Assembly (NCBI GenBank): GCA_963790085.1
Contig: CAWBNH010000001.1
Location: 186,001-250,000, forward strand
Direction of reading: 5' to 3'
DNA: 64,000 bases
Source: CAXMST01 sp963790085
Lineage (GTDB): Bacteria; Actinomycetota; Thermoleophilia; Solirubrobacterales; 70-9
A model generated the notes under the pieces. It was not told the DNA's origin. It saw only the letters and a program-made list of their open reading frames with translations, and made no database searches. Both the position numbers and the translations under genes were made by a program. Numbering within the stretch: the first letter of the stretch is position 1; each line of letters begins with the position of its first letter. Below, piece after piece: positions 1-8,370 of this stretch.

Positions 1-928
1 GCTCGGCGGCGGGGACGTGGGTGCCCGCCTTCAGGTCCATCAGCTCACCCTCCATCCCACGCAGGGCCGCGCGGACCTTGTTGTCGTCGACCAGCTCCCA
101 CGGAACCTCGAACAGCGGCTCGCCGGCCGCGTAGCTGCGTGCGAGCCGGTGGGCCAGCGACTGCGTCAGCGCCGCAAAGGCCAGGGTGTCCTCGAGCGCG
201 TTCGCCTGATCGAAGATCCGCGTCTCGACCGTGCCGATGTTCGGATGGGGACGAACGTCCCACCACATGTAGGTGTAGTCCTCGATCGCTCCGGAGCGCA
301 TCATCTGCTCGACGCGACCGCTGAAGATCTCCCAGGTTCCGTAGTGAGGCGGCACCCCGACCCTGGGAAAGGCGCGGAAGACCGGCGTCCGGGACGAGTG
401 CATGCCGGTCGCGACGCCTTCCCAGAAGGGCGAGTTCGCGGAGAGCGCGAGCATCAGGGGCAGATAGCGCCTGATCCCGTCGGCGACGTAGATCGCCTTG
501 TCGGGCGAGTCGATGCCGACGTGGACGTGGGTACCGAAGATCAGCTCACGCGAAGCGATGAAGCCGAGCTCGTCGGCGAGCTCGAGATAGCGCGGCCGCT
601 GGGTTATCAGCTGATCGTCGCAACGGGCGAACGGATGGGTGCCCGCCGCCCCCAGCAGCATCCCGTGATCGGCGGCGATCGAGGCGACCATCCCGCGCAG
701 CTCGCGAAGCTGCGCGGTGGCCTCCTCGAGGTCGACGCAGGGCCGGGTCGCGATCTCGAGCACCGACTGGAAGAGCTCGGGCGCCACGTAGCCGTCCCAC
801 TCCGGCGGCACCGCCCCGAGCACCTCCTCGATGCCCGGCGCGAGGTCGAGCGTGCCCGGATCGAGAAGCATCAGCTCCTCCTCGATGCCGAGGGTGAAGG
901 GGGTCCCCGTGAACTTGTGGTCGAGCAC
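1..928 (-). CDS. Carboxylate-amine ligase / glutamate-cysteine ligase type 2 (YbdK/EgtA-like), 3' end cut by window
   Basis: Translating the minus strand from a GTG at 928 gives an open frame to the window edge. It begins VLDHKFTGTPFTLGIEEELM, and contains GTHVHVGI and YMWWDVRPHPNIGTVETRIFD, hallmarks of the GCS2 family of ATP-dependent carboxylate-amine ligases. Family members join glutamate to cysteine (glutathione or ergothioneine routes) or another amine; the real substrate cannot be read from sequence. GIEEEL near residue 13 is the family's N-terminal metal/ATP-site motif. The start is supported by a purine-rich Shine-Dalgarno (GGGAGGGG) just upstream, at about 932-940. The C-terminus lies beyond position 1. 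It is divergent from the aldolase gene. Confidence 0.88.
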   Translation of the reverse strand, partial: MLDHKFTGTPFTLGIEEELMLLDPGTLDLAPGIEEVLGAVPPEWDGYVAPELFQSVLEIATRPCVDLEEATAQLRELRGMVASIAADHGMLLGAAGTHPFARCDDQLITQRPRYLELADELGFIASRELIFGTHVHVGIDSPDKAIYVADGIRRYLPLMLALSANSPFWEGVATGMHSSRTPVFRAFPRVGVPPHYGTWEIFSGRVEQMMRSGAIEDYTYMWWDVRPHPNIGTVETRIFDQANALEDTLAFAALTQSLAHRLARSYAAGEPLFEVPWELVDDNKVRAALRGMEGELMDLKAGTHVPAAE

Positions 929-970
929 CTGTCCCCTCCCTCTGGAGACCCGGACGGCAACCGTACGCGC

Positions 971-998
971 TGATCCTAGCCCGCGAAGCCGCTATACA
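971..998 (+). promoter_or_regulatory. Possible promoter of the aldolase gene
   Basis: TATACA at 993-998 is a fair -10 hexamer in very GC-rich DNA, and CTGATC at 970-975 could be a weak -35 with 17 nt spacing. The predicted leader of about 58 nt would carry the strong AGGAGG at 1048-1053. The -35 match is poor, so this is tentative. Confidence 0.35.
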
Positions 999-1062
999 CT
1001 GGGCCGCCCGCGCCCACCCCGGGGCGCTGAGGAAGCCGAAACACAACAGGAGGCCCACAACG

Positions 1063-1983
1063 ATGGAGGTCAAGAGCATCACCGAGCAGAAGTCGCTCCT
1101 ACAGACCCTGGCACCGGGTAAACGGGCCCGCCTGCACCGCCTCCTGTTCGAGTTCGGACCCGGCAACGGCACGCTGCTGTTTCTCCCGATCGATCAGGGG
1201 ATCGAGCACGGCCCGCGCGACTTCTTCCCGAACCCGGCCTCCAAGGATCCCGAGTACCAGTTCAAGCTCGCGGCTGAGGCGGGCTACTCGGCGATCGCCT
1301 GTCAGATCGGCATGGCCGAGAAGTACTACCCCGACTACGCGGGCACCGTGCCGCTGGTCCTCAAGGTCAACGGCAAGACCGATGTACCGCCCTCCGACCG
1401 GGCGCTGTCGACCTGCAACTCCTCGGTCGAGGACGCGGTGCGGCTCGGCGCCGATGCCGTCGGCTACACGATGTATCTGGGGTCGCCGCGCCAGGACGAT
1501 GATCTCGCCCAGCTGCGCGGCGTGCGCCAGGACTGCGACCGCTTCGGGATGCCGCTGATCGTCTGGGCCTATCCACGCGGCGAGGCGATCGACAAGAAGG
1601 GCGGCGCCGGCTCCTTCTACGCGATCGACTACGCGGCGCGGATGGCGATGGAGATGGGGGCCGACGTCGTCAAGCTGAACATGCCGAAGATCAACCCCGA
1701 GACCGACAAGGACGCGCCGGCTCCCTACAACGAGGGCGGCTTCAGCCAGGAGGATGCGATCGCACACTGCGTCGAGTCCGCCGGCCGCTCGCTGGTCGTT
1801 CTCTCCGGTGGCTCGAAGGTGGACGACGAGCAGCTCCTGCAGCAGACGCGGTTCGTGATGCAGGCCGGGGGCTCGGGCGTGATCTACGGGCGCAACGTCT
1901 GGCAGCGGGAGTGGAGCGAGGCGCTGGAGGTCATCGCCCAGATCAAGGAGATCATGCTCTCGAGCGTCTCCCGCGTCCCCTAG
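1063..1983 (+). CDS. Class I fructose-bisphosphate aldolase (DhnA/FbaB family)
   Basis: The 306-residue product is a TIM-barrel, Schiff-base aldolase of the archaeal/DhnA type, expected to cleave fructose 1,6-bisphosphate to DHAP and glyceraldehyde 3-phosphate in glycolysis and gluconeogenesis. Recognisable segments are PIDQGIEHGP (residues 42-51), the barrel strand DVVKLNMP with the predicted Schiff-base Lys204, and the phosphate-binding region VVLSGGSK followed by GGSGVIYGRNVW near the C-terminus. Length is normal for the family. The ATG is preceded by AGGAGG at 1048-1053, one of the strongest ribosome binding sites in the window. Enolase, another glycolytic gene, lies at about 12 kb but is not co-transcribed. 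Confidence 0.92.
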   Translation: MEVKSITEQKSLLQTLAPGKRARLHRLLFEFGPGNGTLLFLPIDQGIEHGPRDFFPNPASKDPEYQFKLAAEAGYSAIACQIGMAEKYYPDYAGTVPLVLKVNGKTDVPPSDRALSTCNSSVEDAVRLGADAVGYTMYLGSPRQDDDLAQLRGVRQDCDRFGMPLIVWAYPRGEAIDKKGGAGSFYAIDYAARMAMEMGADVVKLNMPKINPETDKDAPAPYNEGGFSQEDAIAHCVESAGRSLVVLSGGSKVDDEQLLQQTRFVMQAGGSGVIYGRNVWQREWSEALEVIAQIKEIMLSSVSRVP

Positions 1984-2010
1984 GCGCAGGAGCGAAGGGG
2001 GCCACCGGCA

Positions 2011-2553
2011 GTGGACGCCCGGAGGGGAGCCGGGCTGCTGATCCTGCTGCTCGTTGCGGTCGTCGTGCTGCTCACCGACGAGGCGGAGCGCCGGAGCGCA
2101 CCCGACCCCGAAAGCAGCGACGACAGTGGGCGCGCGGCGGTGGCGGGCGACGTCAGCCGGGTGATCGACGGCGACACGATCGAGGTCGAGCTCGACGCCG
2201 GCATCGGCGGCGGGCCCGCGCTCGAGGACGTCCGCTATATCGGGATCGACACGCCGGAGAGCGTCAAGCCGGGGACGCCCGTGCAGTGCTACGGGAACGA
2301 GGCCTCGAAGTTCAACACCGAGCTCGTCGAGGGCAGGCGGGTGCTGTTGCGGTTCGACCGTGAGCTGCGCGATCGCTACGGGCGTCTGCTCGCCTACGTC
2401 TACGTCGGCGACACGTTCGTCAACGCGGAGCTCCTGCGGCTCGGATACGCGCGGACCCTCGAGATCGAGCCAAACACGGCGAACGCCGGCCGCTTCGCCT
2501 CGATCGAGGAGCGGGCCGGCGAGGCCGGCCTCGGCCTCTGGTCGGCGTGCTGA
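2011..2553 (+). CDS. Thermonuclease-family nuclease (SNase-like), membrane-anchored or secreted
   Basis: The 180-residue protein has an N-terminal hydrophobic segment (residues 8-22) that acts as signal peptide or anchor, a short acidic linker, then a staphylococcal-nuclease OB-fold domain. All active-site residues are present when aligned by motif: Asp53/Asp55 (VIDGDT), Arg75, Asp80 and Glu83 (RYIGIDTPE), and Arg125 (YGRLLAYVY). A Ca2+-dependent phosphodiesterase on DNA or RNA outside the membrane is therefore expected. GTG is the start; AAGGGGG lies about 10 nt upstream. It starts 28 nt after the aldolase stop and may be co-transcribed with it, without obvious functional link. Confidence 0.9.
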   Translation: MDARRGAGLLILLLVAVVVLLTDEAERRSAPDPESSDDSGRAAVAGDVSRVIDGDTIEVELDAGIGGGPALEDVRYIGIDTPESVKPGTPVQCYGNEASKFNTELVEGRRVLLRFDRELRDRYGRLLAYVYVGDTFVNAELLRLGYARTLEIEPNTANAGRFASIEERAGEAGLGLWSAC

Positions 2554-2623
2554 GCGACTTGCGCGGCTCTTACGCGGCTCGGGCCTTTCATAGGCGAAAG
2601 GTGACGTCTTGATTAGCGATCGG

Positions 2624-2629
2624 TAAACT
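2624..2629 (+). promoter_or_regulatory. -10-like hexamer TAAACT, leaderless start at 2638
   Basis: TAAACT ends 8 nt before the GTG at 2638 and no Shine-Dalgarno is visible, so the transcript probably begins at or next to the start codon. No clear -35 is seen. Confidence 0.45.
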
Positions 2630-2637
2630 GCGTCGCC

Positions 2638-2907
2638 GTGGCTTCCGCAGCCCCAGACACCCTGGACCGCCGCCATCTCAGCCAGGAGCAGTTCGACGAC
2701 GCCCTCGCGCAGGAGATGGAGCTCGAGCAGCACCGCCGTCGGCAGCTCCGCAAGCGGGCCGCCAATCGCTCGCGCGCCCGCCGGATCGCGAAGGTCGAAC
2801 GGGGTGGCAAGGTGCGCTTCAGCGTGCTCGCGGTCGCCCTGACGCTGACGACGGTCGTCGTCGTCATCGTCATGTTCGAGACCCTGGCCTGGCTGGTCGG
2901 CGGCTGA
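2638..2907 (+). CDS. Small basic single-pass membrane protein, function unknown
   Basis: The 89-residue product has an acidic/amphipathic N-terminal third, a strongly basic middle (roughly residues 33-60, rich in Arg and Lys) and one C-terminal transmembrane helix (about 62-85). That layout fits a tail-anchored cytosolic protein with a charged patch near the membrane. I do not recognise a family. GTG is taken as start because a TAAACT hexamer lies 8 nt upstream, as at other SD-less genes here. It is followed by csrA on the opposite strand, so the two genes converge. Confidence 0.7.
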   Translation: MASAAPDTLDRRHLSQEQFDDALAQEMELEQHRRRQLRKRAANRSRARRIAKVERGGKVRFSVLAVALTLTTVVVVIVMFETLAWLVGG

Positions 2908-2934
2908 CGCCGGCCCGGCTGCCGCGTGGCCGCT

Positions 2935-3135
2935 TCAGCTGCGCTCGGGCCCGCCCTCTTCAGCCGGTCGCTCGGCACCGTCGCGGGCCGCATGGACCTC
3001 CTTGCGGAACACCTCGACCTCGCGAGGCGCGGCGATCCCGATCCGCACCTTGTCACCGGCGACCGATAGAACCGAGATCTCGATCTCGTCACCGATCATG
3101 ATGCTCTCGTTGGGCTTCCTCGTGAGTACCAGCAC
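2935..3135 (-). CDS. csrA: Carbon storage regulator CsrA
   Basis: The 66-residue protein begins MLVLTRKPNESIMIGDEI and continues with VRIGIAAPREVEVFRKEV, a complete CsrA fold. Residues Leu4 and Arg6, and the GIxAPxxVxVxRxE segment that forms the RNA-binding face, are present. CsrA dimers bind GGA motifs in mRNA leaders and change translation; in flagellated bacteria FliW usually antagonises it. There is no fliW or flagellar gene in the window. The C-terminal tail of about 15 charged residues is slightly longer than the 61-residue E. coli protein. GTG start; AGGGAGG lies 11 nt upstream. It is divergent from the gene at 3288. Confidence 0.93.
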   Translation of the reverse strand: MLVLTRKPNESIMIGDEIEISVLSVAGDKVRIGIAAPREVEVFRKEVHAARDGAERPAEEGGPERS

Positions 3136-3270
3136 CTTGGCGCGAACCTCCCTGGGCGAAACGGCGTCCCTGTCGACTGGCGGTGAGGTTCGAGGCCCTC
3201 GGGCCCGCTCGATCAGCGGATCAGGTTACAACGGAGTGGCGAGCGGACACGGCGAGCGCCGGTCGCTTGG

Positions 3271-3276
3271 TAACGT
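3271..3276 (+). promoter_or_regulatory. -10-like hexamer TAACGT upstream of 3288
   Basis: TAACGT ends 11 nt before the ATG at 3288 with no Shine-Dalgarno between them. It follows the spacing pattern seen at other genes of the window, implying a very short or absent leader. Confidence 0.35.
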
Positions 3277-3287
3277 GCCGCCGGCAT

Positions 3288-3830
3288 ATGGCTCCTAGAT
3301 CACTACGAGCACAACTGAATCAGATCCGCGCCTGGGTCCGCGAGGGCCGCACCGACGCCTGGATCGCCCACCAGCTCGAGGTGCCGACCTCCGAGCTCCA
3401 GGACTTCCGCCGCCGACACGGCCTCTCAGCCGACTCCGAACCCGAGGAGGGCGACGATCTCCGCGACGAGATCGAGGCCGAGGTCGAGGCCGCCACCCTC
3501 GCCGCCGAGGACGAGGAAGAGGAGGAGGACGAGGAGGACGAGGAGGCGGAAGACCGAGAGGACGAGGGCGAGCGCGAGGACGAGGAGCGAGAGGGCGCCG
3601 CACCTGCCGAGGGTGAGGGTCGCCGCAGGCGCAGGCGACGCGGCGGCCGTGGACGGCGGCGCGGACGAAAGCTCGAGGCGACCTTCGATCACGGCGAGAC
3701 GGACGGATACGGCCTCTGGCTCGATGCCGCCGTCAAGGAGAACCCGGTCTACGACGAGCACTGGGCCGGACATCGCAGGGTCGAGGTCTCGATCGAGCCC
3801 GACCAGATCGTCATCCGCCGCGCCGACTGA
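3288..3830 (+). CDS. Hypothetical protein with N-terminal helix-turn-helix-like segment and acidic/basic low-complexity core
   Basis: From the ATG at 3288 the product is 180 residues (an upstream in-frame start at 3183 is possible but lacks support). Residues 1-45 resemble a resolvase/sigma-like HTH (LNQIRAWVREGRTDAWIAHQ). Then comes a run of about 50 mostly Glu/Asp residues, a block of Arg/Gly (about 20 residues), and a compact C-terminal domain ending VEVSIEPDQIVIRRAD. The acidic block followed directly by a basic block is a charge diblock typical of disordered nucleic-acid-associated linkers. The function is unknown; DNA or RNA binding is only an inference. Confidence 0.72.
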   Translation: MAPRSLRAQLNQIRAWVREGRTDAWIAHQLEVPTSELQDFRRRHGLSADSEPEEGDDLRDEIEAEVEAATLAAEDEEEEEDEEDEEAEDREDEGEREDEEREGAAPAEGEGRRRRRRRGGRGRRRGRKLEATFDHGETDGYGLWLDAAVKENPVYDEHWAGHRRVEVSIEPDQIVIRRAD

Positions 3831-3878
3831 GCGCGACCTCCGAGTGCCGTTGGCGCCGCCCCCGGCGCCGTCAGCCGC

Positions 3879-5834
3879 TCAGCCCGGCTTCTTCCAGACC
3901 GGCCGCGGGGTTGCCCGCAGAGCGGTGATCGTCAGCTCGAGCGTGTGCAGGTCGTAGGCGTTGGCGACGCCGTCGTTGATCAGGCGCTTGCCCATCTGGT
4001 CCCGGCCGGCGATCGGTCCCGGCGCGAACAGGAACTCCCCGATCGCCTGGTCACGGTCGCGCTCATCGGTCGAGTCGTAGTTCCTGGGCAGGTCCGGAAT
4101 GCCGCCCTTGACCGCAACCCGACGCAGCACCGCGACCAGCGTCCGCGCCTCGTCGCCGCCATCGACCTCGATCAGGCCGGCGGTGGCCTCGGGCGCCGGC
4201 TTGCGCCCGAGGACCGCCCGTCGCAGCGCGCGGCGCTCGGGGCGTGCGATCGCCGCGAGACCCTTGGCCGGGGTGAAGGCGCCCGCCTTGCCGCGCCCGA
4301 CCAGGCCCAGCGCCATCTCCCTCAGCGCCCCACGGTGATAATGGGGAACCGCCCCGGTGACGGTGATCAGCGCGAGCCAGAGCCAGACCGCGAGCAGGCC
4401 GACCAGCGCCTCGACCACGATTCCCGATCCGACGTCGAACCGGGCGTGGACCAGCGCGATCACCCCGGCGAGCCCAATCCCGGTCAACATCGAGCGCCAC
4501 GGCAACCTGATCGGCGTGCGCCCGGTCTGCGAGCGATAGAAGATGAACAGGCCCGGGATCGCGAAGCCGATCATCATTGCAATCGGGGCTGCCTCGACCC
4601 CGATCGGATCCACCATCAGGATCGTCAGCCCGACGAACAGGCAGGCGGCAACCACGGCACCGATGATGAACGGGTAGCGCTTGTTCCCGTACTTGACCGA
4701 CTTGTTCAGCATCCGGTAGACGGTCGGCGAGACGAGGCCGGCCGCCAGCAGCGGGATCAGCGGGGCTGCCGCCGAGTACGAGTCGGGGGCGACCCGGACC
4801 AGCGCCTTCGCGAACACCGTCACCGCCAGCAGCACGCCGGTCAGCATCAGGACGAAGTAGCCGAACTGGATGCCGCGGGCCGTTCCGACCCCGTACTCGT
4901 CCTCGGCGGCGCGGAAGGTCGCGGTCTTCTGCAGCGGCCGCAGCGCCTTCCGGTAGCCGGCCGGCAGGAACGCGACCAGGAACCCCGCCCGCGAGGCGAG
5001 ATGGTAGGTGCCGAGATCGGCGTCGGAGACGAACCGGGAGAGGATGAAGATGTCGGCGTAGCCGACCACCCACATCGACACCACCAACGGGATCCGGATC
5101 GCGCCCCTGCTGTAGATCGCGACGGCCTCGGCGGGAAAGAAACACGGGTTCCACGAGCCCCTCAGCAGCAGCAGCGCGAAGACGGTCGCCAGGGCGCTGC
5201 CAAGCGCGGTTCCGGCGATCGCGCCCTCGAGCCCGGTCCCCGCGATCAGCAGCGGGACGACGGCGATCAGGGTCAGCAGCGGGCGCGCGGCCTCGACCGC
5301 GATGTAGGGGTACGGACGCCGCTCGAGCCAGATCGTGATCGAGGCGACGCGGTAGACGGCGCCGGCGCCGCCGGCTACGGCCGCCCAGACGACCAGCTTC
5401 GAATCCGCCTGATCGCCTAGCAGCCAGCCGGCGATCGGCTCAGCGAAGGCAACCGTGATCAGGGTCCCGAGGATCGAGACGAGGCCGATCAGGACGAGGC
5501 CGGTGCCGAGCGTGCGCCGCGGATCAGCGGCCAGCTCCTCGTCGTCCTCGTCGTCGTCATCATCGTCGTCGCCGCCGAACGTCCGCTTCATCGTCCCCTG
5601 CTTCGAGGCGAGCGTGAACAGCAGCGTCATCAGTCCGGTGAGGAACAGCAACAGCCCGAGCTGACCGAAGGCGCTGGGGTCGATGAAGTTGGCGACGAGG
5701 ATCGTCGAGGCGAAGGTCAGCGCGTTGGAGACCACCACCCCGACCGAGTGGATGCCCGAGTAGCGCAGCACCTGGGCGCCGAGGGCGGCCCCCATGCCGC
5801 CCGCCTGGTCGCCCTTCCCTCGCTTCGGGCTCAA
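3879..5834 (-). CDS. Polysaccharide/lipid-linked glycan flippase, Wzx/MATE (MOP superfamily)
   Basis: The 651-residue protein has about 12-14 hydrophobic helices over residues 25-520 with the layout of oligosaccharide flippases, then a soluble C-terminal extension of about 130 residues not usual in Wzx. A cytosolic loop between helices 2 and 3 carries 12 consecutive acidic residues (89-100). It would move a lipid-linked glycan across the membrane. Last gene of the overlapping minus-strand cassette; its TTG start overlaps the stop of the preceding sulfotransferase (TTGA). The cassette context (glycosyltransferase plus four sulfotransferases) supports export of a sulfated glycan. The substrate is unknown. 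Confidence 0.82.
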   Translation of the reverse strand: MSPKRGKGDQAGGMGAALGAQVLRYSGIHSVGVVVSNALTFASTILVANFIDPSAFGQLGLLLFLTGLMTLLFTLASKQGTMKRTFGGDDDDDDDEDDEELAADPRRTLGTGLVLIGLVSILGTLITVAFAEPIAGWLLGDQADSKLVVWAAVAGGAGAVYRVASITIWLERRPYPYIAVEAARPLLTLIAVVPLLIAGTGLEGAIAGTALGSALATVFALLLLRGSWNPCFFPAEAVAIYSRGAIRIPLVVSMWVVGYADIFILSRFVSDADLGTYHLASRAGFLVAFLPAGYRKALRPLQKTATFRAAEDEYGVGTARGIQFGYFVLMLTGVLLAVTVFAKALVRVAPDSYSAAAPLIPLLAAGLVSPTVYRMLNKSVKYGNKRYPFIIGAVVAACLFVGLTILMVDPIGVEAAPIAMMIGFAIPGLFIFYRSQTGRTPIRLPWRSMLTGIGLAGVIALVHARFDVGSGIVVEALVGLLAVWLWLALITVTGAVPHYHRGALREMALGLVGRGKAGAFTPAKGLAAIARPERRALRRAVLGRKPAPEATAGLIEVDGGDEARTLVAVLRRVAVKGGIPDLPRNYDSTDERDRDQAIGEFLFAPGPIAGRDQMGKRLINDGVANAYDLHTLELTITALRATPRPVWKKPG

Positions 5835-6805
5835 ACGGACCAGCTGGCGAGGTCGCGGCCGGTGAACTCCCGGAGCCGCTCGGCGTCCTCGTGCAGAACG
5901 TCGAGGACCTGACTGCCGAGCGCCTCGCGAAGCTCCTCGGTCGAGGGCTTGCTAATCGGCTTCGACAGCGGCAGTGCCACGTCGAGCGCGAGCCAGGCCC
6001 GCCGCGGGATGCGGCGACCGGACCGCGATCTGCTCATTCTCTGTACCCGCATTCCCATCTTCGTCGCTCGCTTCTTGCGAGAGGTCGAGTGCCGGACCTG
6101 TTCGAACTTGGGGTGCTCGAAGCCCGCGTCGACCCCGGCGAACTCGAACACCCGGCGCAGGGTGGCCGCTCGCTGGTCCCGCAGGTCGGAGTTCTCGATC
6201 ACGAGCACCCGGTCGCGGTCGTAGTGCTCGAGAAAGCGCTGCAGCTGGGTGAAGTACTTGCTCCGCGCCACGTAGGAGGTGTTCGGGTGCAGCAGGGTCT
6301 CGCGCAACCCGCCCTTCTCGCGGCGCTTGGCGAAGTTGTGCACGTAGTGGGCAGCGATCCGATCGAGCGGATCGCGGACGATGTAGATCAGCCGCGCGTC
6401 GGGGACCACCTCGGACATCCGCTCCGGGACGCCCATGTGCTGGGGGAACGCGGTGTAGTTCGGCGACGCCTCGCCGCGGCACTTGGCGCCGGGATCGAAG
6501 TGGCGCGCGTACCACTCGAGCCCCCTCCCCCAGTTGCGCTCGGCGATGAAGAAGTTGAGCTCCTTCGGGCTCGACATCGAGACCTCGGGGTGCAGGCCGA
6601 GGTAGTAATGGAGCCCGCTCGTGCCGCACTTCTGCGCCCCGAGGATGATCAGGTTGGGCAGGCTGAGCCGGCGCGAGGTGAGCTCTTCCCTCGTGGGGGA
6701 AGTGGTCTTGCCGCTGCCGTCGCTCCGCTCGGCGCCAGTCGGCTGGGTCCGGGCCGAGGCCTCCATAGATGCCGCCGAGGTTAGCGGAGGATCGGGACCG
6801 CTCAT
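5831..6805 (-). CDS. Sulfotransferase, heparan-sulfate N-/O-sulfotransferase type
   Basis: The 324-residue product has the PAPS 5'-phosphosulfate loop ILGAQKCGTSGLHYYL (residues about 53-68) and the 3'-phosphate motif IYIVRDPLDRIAAHY, both diagnostic of Sulfotransfer_1/heparan-type enzymes that move sulfate from PAPS to sugar hydroxyls or amines. KELNFF after the loop and GEASPNYT also match that family. The first 45 residues are Ser/Thr-rich and probably disordered. It differs clearly from the other three sulfotransferases of the cassette, so it presumably modifies a different position or acceptor. ATGA overlap with the upstream glycosyltransferase implies translational coupling. Confidence 0.88.
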   Translation of the reverse strand: MSGPDPPLTSAASMEASARTQPTGAERSDGSGKTTSPTREELTSRRLSLPNLIILGAQKCGTSGLHYYLGLHPEVSMSSPKELNFFIAERNWGRGLEWYARHFDPGAKCRGEASPNYTAFPQHMGVPERMSEVVPDARLIYIVRDPLDRIAAHYVHNFAKRREKGGLRETLLHPNTSYVARSKYFTQLQRFLEHYDRDRVLVIENSDLRDQRAATLRRVFEFAGVDAGFEHPKFEQVRHSTSRKKRATKMGMRVQRMSRSRSGRRIPRRAWLALDVALPLSKPISKPSTEELREALGSQVLDVLHEDAERLREFTGRDLASWSV

Positions 6806-8370
6806 CGCTCAACCTCGCCCTGCGCCCCGCCCTCGGCGGCCTCCTCCCGGAGGATCTCGTTGCCGGTGCCGATCCGCTTCATCGGCCAGCGGCCGTGCCA
6901 GGGGCCGAGCGCCTGGTCGAAGCGGCGCTCGAGCAGCTCCCGGTACTCGGGGTCGTCGAACTCGAGCCCGAGCTCCGCGGCGGCCGGGATCCTCCTGAAC
7001 GGCACCCCGAGCTCGCGCAGGGTCGCGAAGTCGAAGGAGTCGGTGACCACCAGCACCCGATCACGCGGCACGCCGAAGGAGTCGATCGCCCGCTCGAGCT
7101 CCTCGCGGGCATCGCTCTCGGGCTGGCCGAGCGCGAAGACGACCGCCCTCGGCCGCCCGCGCTCGGGCGTGTAGATCCAGTCGCGCAGCGTCTGGGCCGC
7201 GGCGATCGGCAGGCTCGGGCCGATCGGGTGGCTGGAGAGCCGCAGCCAGCGGTGCACAGCGCCCTTGCGGCGGACGGCCGGCTTCGGCGCCTCGCCGGTG
7301 GCGAGCCGGGCGAGCGCGCGCGCGGCGGCGAGCGCGCCGTTCGACCCTTCGACCGCCTCGCAGGCGGCCCGGATCTCCGCCCGCACCTCGGGGTCGATCA
7401 GCGCCTCGAGCTCCGCCTCGAGCCGCTCGTCGCTCGGCCCATCGATCCCCCTCGCGACCCCGGCCTCCGCCGCCCAGGCGGCCCGGGCGGCCTGATCGTC
7501 GGTATTGCGGGCCATCGGCACGAACAGGGTCGGCACCGCGAAGGCGATCAGCTCGTGAAACGAGTTGTATCCAGCCGCAGCCGCCGCGAGGTCGAAGGCG
7601 CGAAAGTAGCGGCTCATCGGGAAGGTCGAGTCGAGCAGGGTGACCCCCTCCGGCACCTCGAGGCCGGGACCGATGCTGGATCGGAGCGCGGCGACCTGCA
7701 GATCGGGCTCGGCCGCCAGGGCCCGCAGCACGCGCGCGACGGCGCCGGCCGTGGCCGCTCCCTGGCCGAGGTTGACGAGAGCCGTGGTCCGCTTCGGATC
7801 GAGCCCGAGCTCCTCGGCAGCCGCCTCCCGGCCGAGCAGCTCGTCCTCGTCGCAGAAGACGATCGGATCGACCGCGATCACCTCCTCGCGGCGGTCGGCG
7901 GTCGGACCCTTGTCCCGCTCGGCCGCGAGCTCGCCCGGCTCGAGCACGGCGTCGAAGGCGCCGGTGCGCCGCAGCGGGGCCTTCGCGGAGCCCGCGCGCC
8001 AGAGCGGCCGCCTGCACCAGACCGATGCCGGGGCGCCCCGTGCGCTGAGCACGTGCGTCAGGGCGCGGTAGGGATGCACGCCGTCAAAGACGACGAGGTC
8101 CGGACGCTCCTCCTCGAGCAACTCCTCCAGCCGCCTCCGTAGCCGCAGATTCCACTGCCAGTCGGAGCCGGATGCCGGGCGCCGGTACGAGGGGAAGTAC
8201 TCGACCCGAAAGCCCGAGGCGGCGACCACCGGAGCGGCCTGCGAGAGGGTGAAGAAGACCGGCTCGATGCCGTCGGGCAGCCGCCTGGCGATCGCCATCG
8301 ACCGGTTCAGGTGCCCGAGCCCGGTGCCGTTCGAGGTCGCGAACAGGATCTTCCGCCGCGGCTTGCTCAC
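6802..8370 (-). CDS. GT-B glycosyltransferase, MurG/UDP-glycosyltransferase-like
   Basis: The 522-residue protein starts with KILFATSNGTGLGHLNRSMA, the glycine-rich acceptor-side loop of MurG-like (GT28) enzymes. It continues with DLVVFDGVHPYRAL and a C-terminal nucleotide-sugar half containing AAAAAGYNSFHELIAFAVPTLFVP, the donor-binding signature. A further 150 residues (from about 370) form an additional domain with a second Rossmann-like strand pattern (PRAVVFALGQ). It likely adds one sugar to a lipid- or glycan-acceptor at the cytosolic membrane face. GTGA/ATGA overlaps bind it to sulfotransferase genes on both sides. Donor and acceptor cannot be inferred. Confidence 0.8.
   Translation of the reverse strand: MSKPRRKILFATSNGTGLGHLNRSMAIARRLPDGIEPVFFTLSQAAPVVAASGFRVEYFPSYRRPASGSDWQWNLRLRRRLEELLEEERPDLVVFDGVHPYRALTHVLSARGAPASVWCRRPLWRAGSAKAPLRRTGAFDAVLEPGELAAERDKGPTADRREEVIAVDPIVFCDEDELLGREAAAEELGLDPKRTTALVNLGQGAATAGAVARVLRALAAEPDLQVAALRSSIGPGLEVPEGVTLLDSTFPMSRYFRAFDLAAAAAGYNSFHELIAFAVPTLFVPMARNTDDQAARAAWAAEAGVARGIDGPSDERLEAELEALIDPEVRAEIRAACEAVEGSNGALAAARALARLATGEAPKPAVRRKGAVHRWLRLSSHPIGPSLPIAAAQTLRDWIYTPERGRPRAVVFALGQPESDAREELERAIDSFGVPRDRVLVVTDSFDFATLRELGVPFRRIPAAAELGLEFDDPEYRELLERRFDQALGPWHGRWPMKRIGTGNEILREEAAEGGAQGEVER

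Noticed and set aside
2584..2601. Hairpin CCTTTC-N6-GAAAGG after the nuclease gene
   Set aside because: Only 6 bp and no T-run; too weak to call a terminator.
1099..2733. Long minus-strand frame (544 codons) opposite the aldolase and nuclease genes
   Set aside because: It is an antisense shadow caused by high GC; its sequence has no domain and the plus-strand genes are clear family members.
3945..5420. 491-codon plus-strand frame opposite the flippase
   Set aside because: It is His/Arg/Asp-rich shadow sequence without a start signal; the minus strand encodes a coherent membrane protein.
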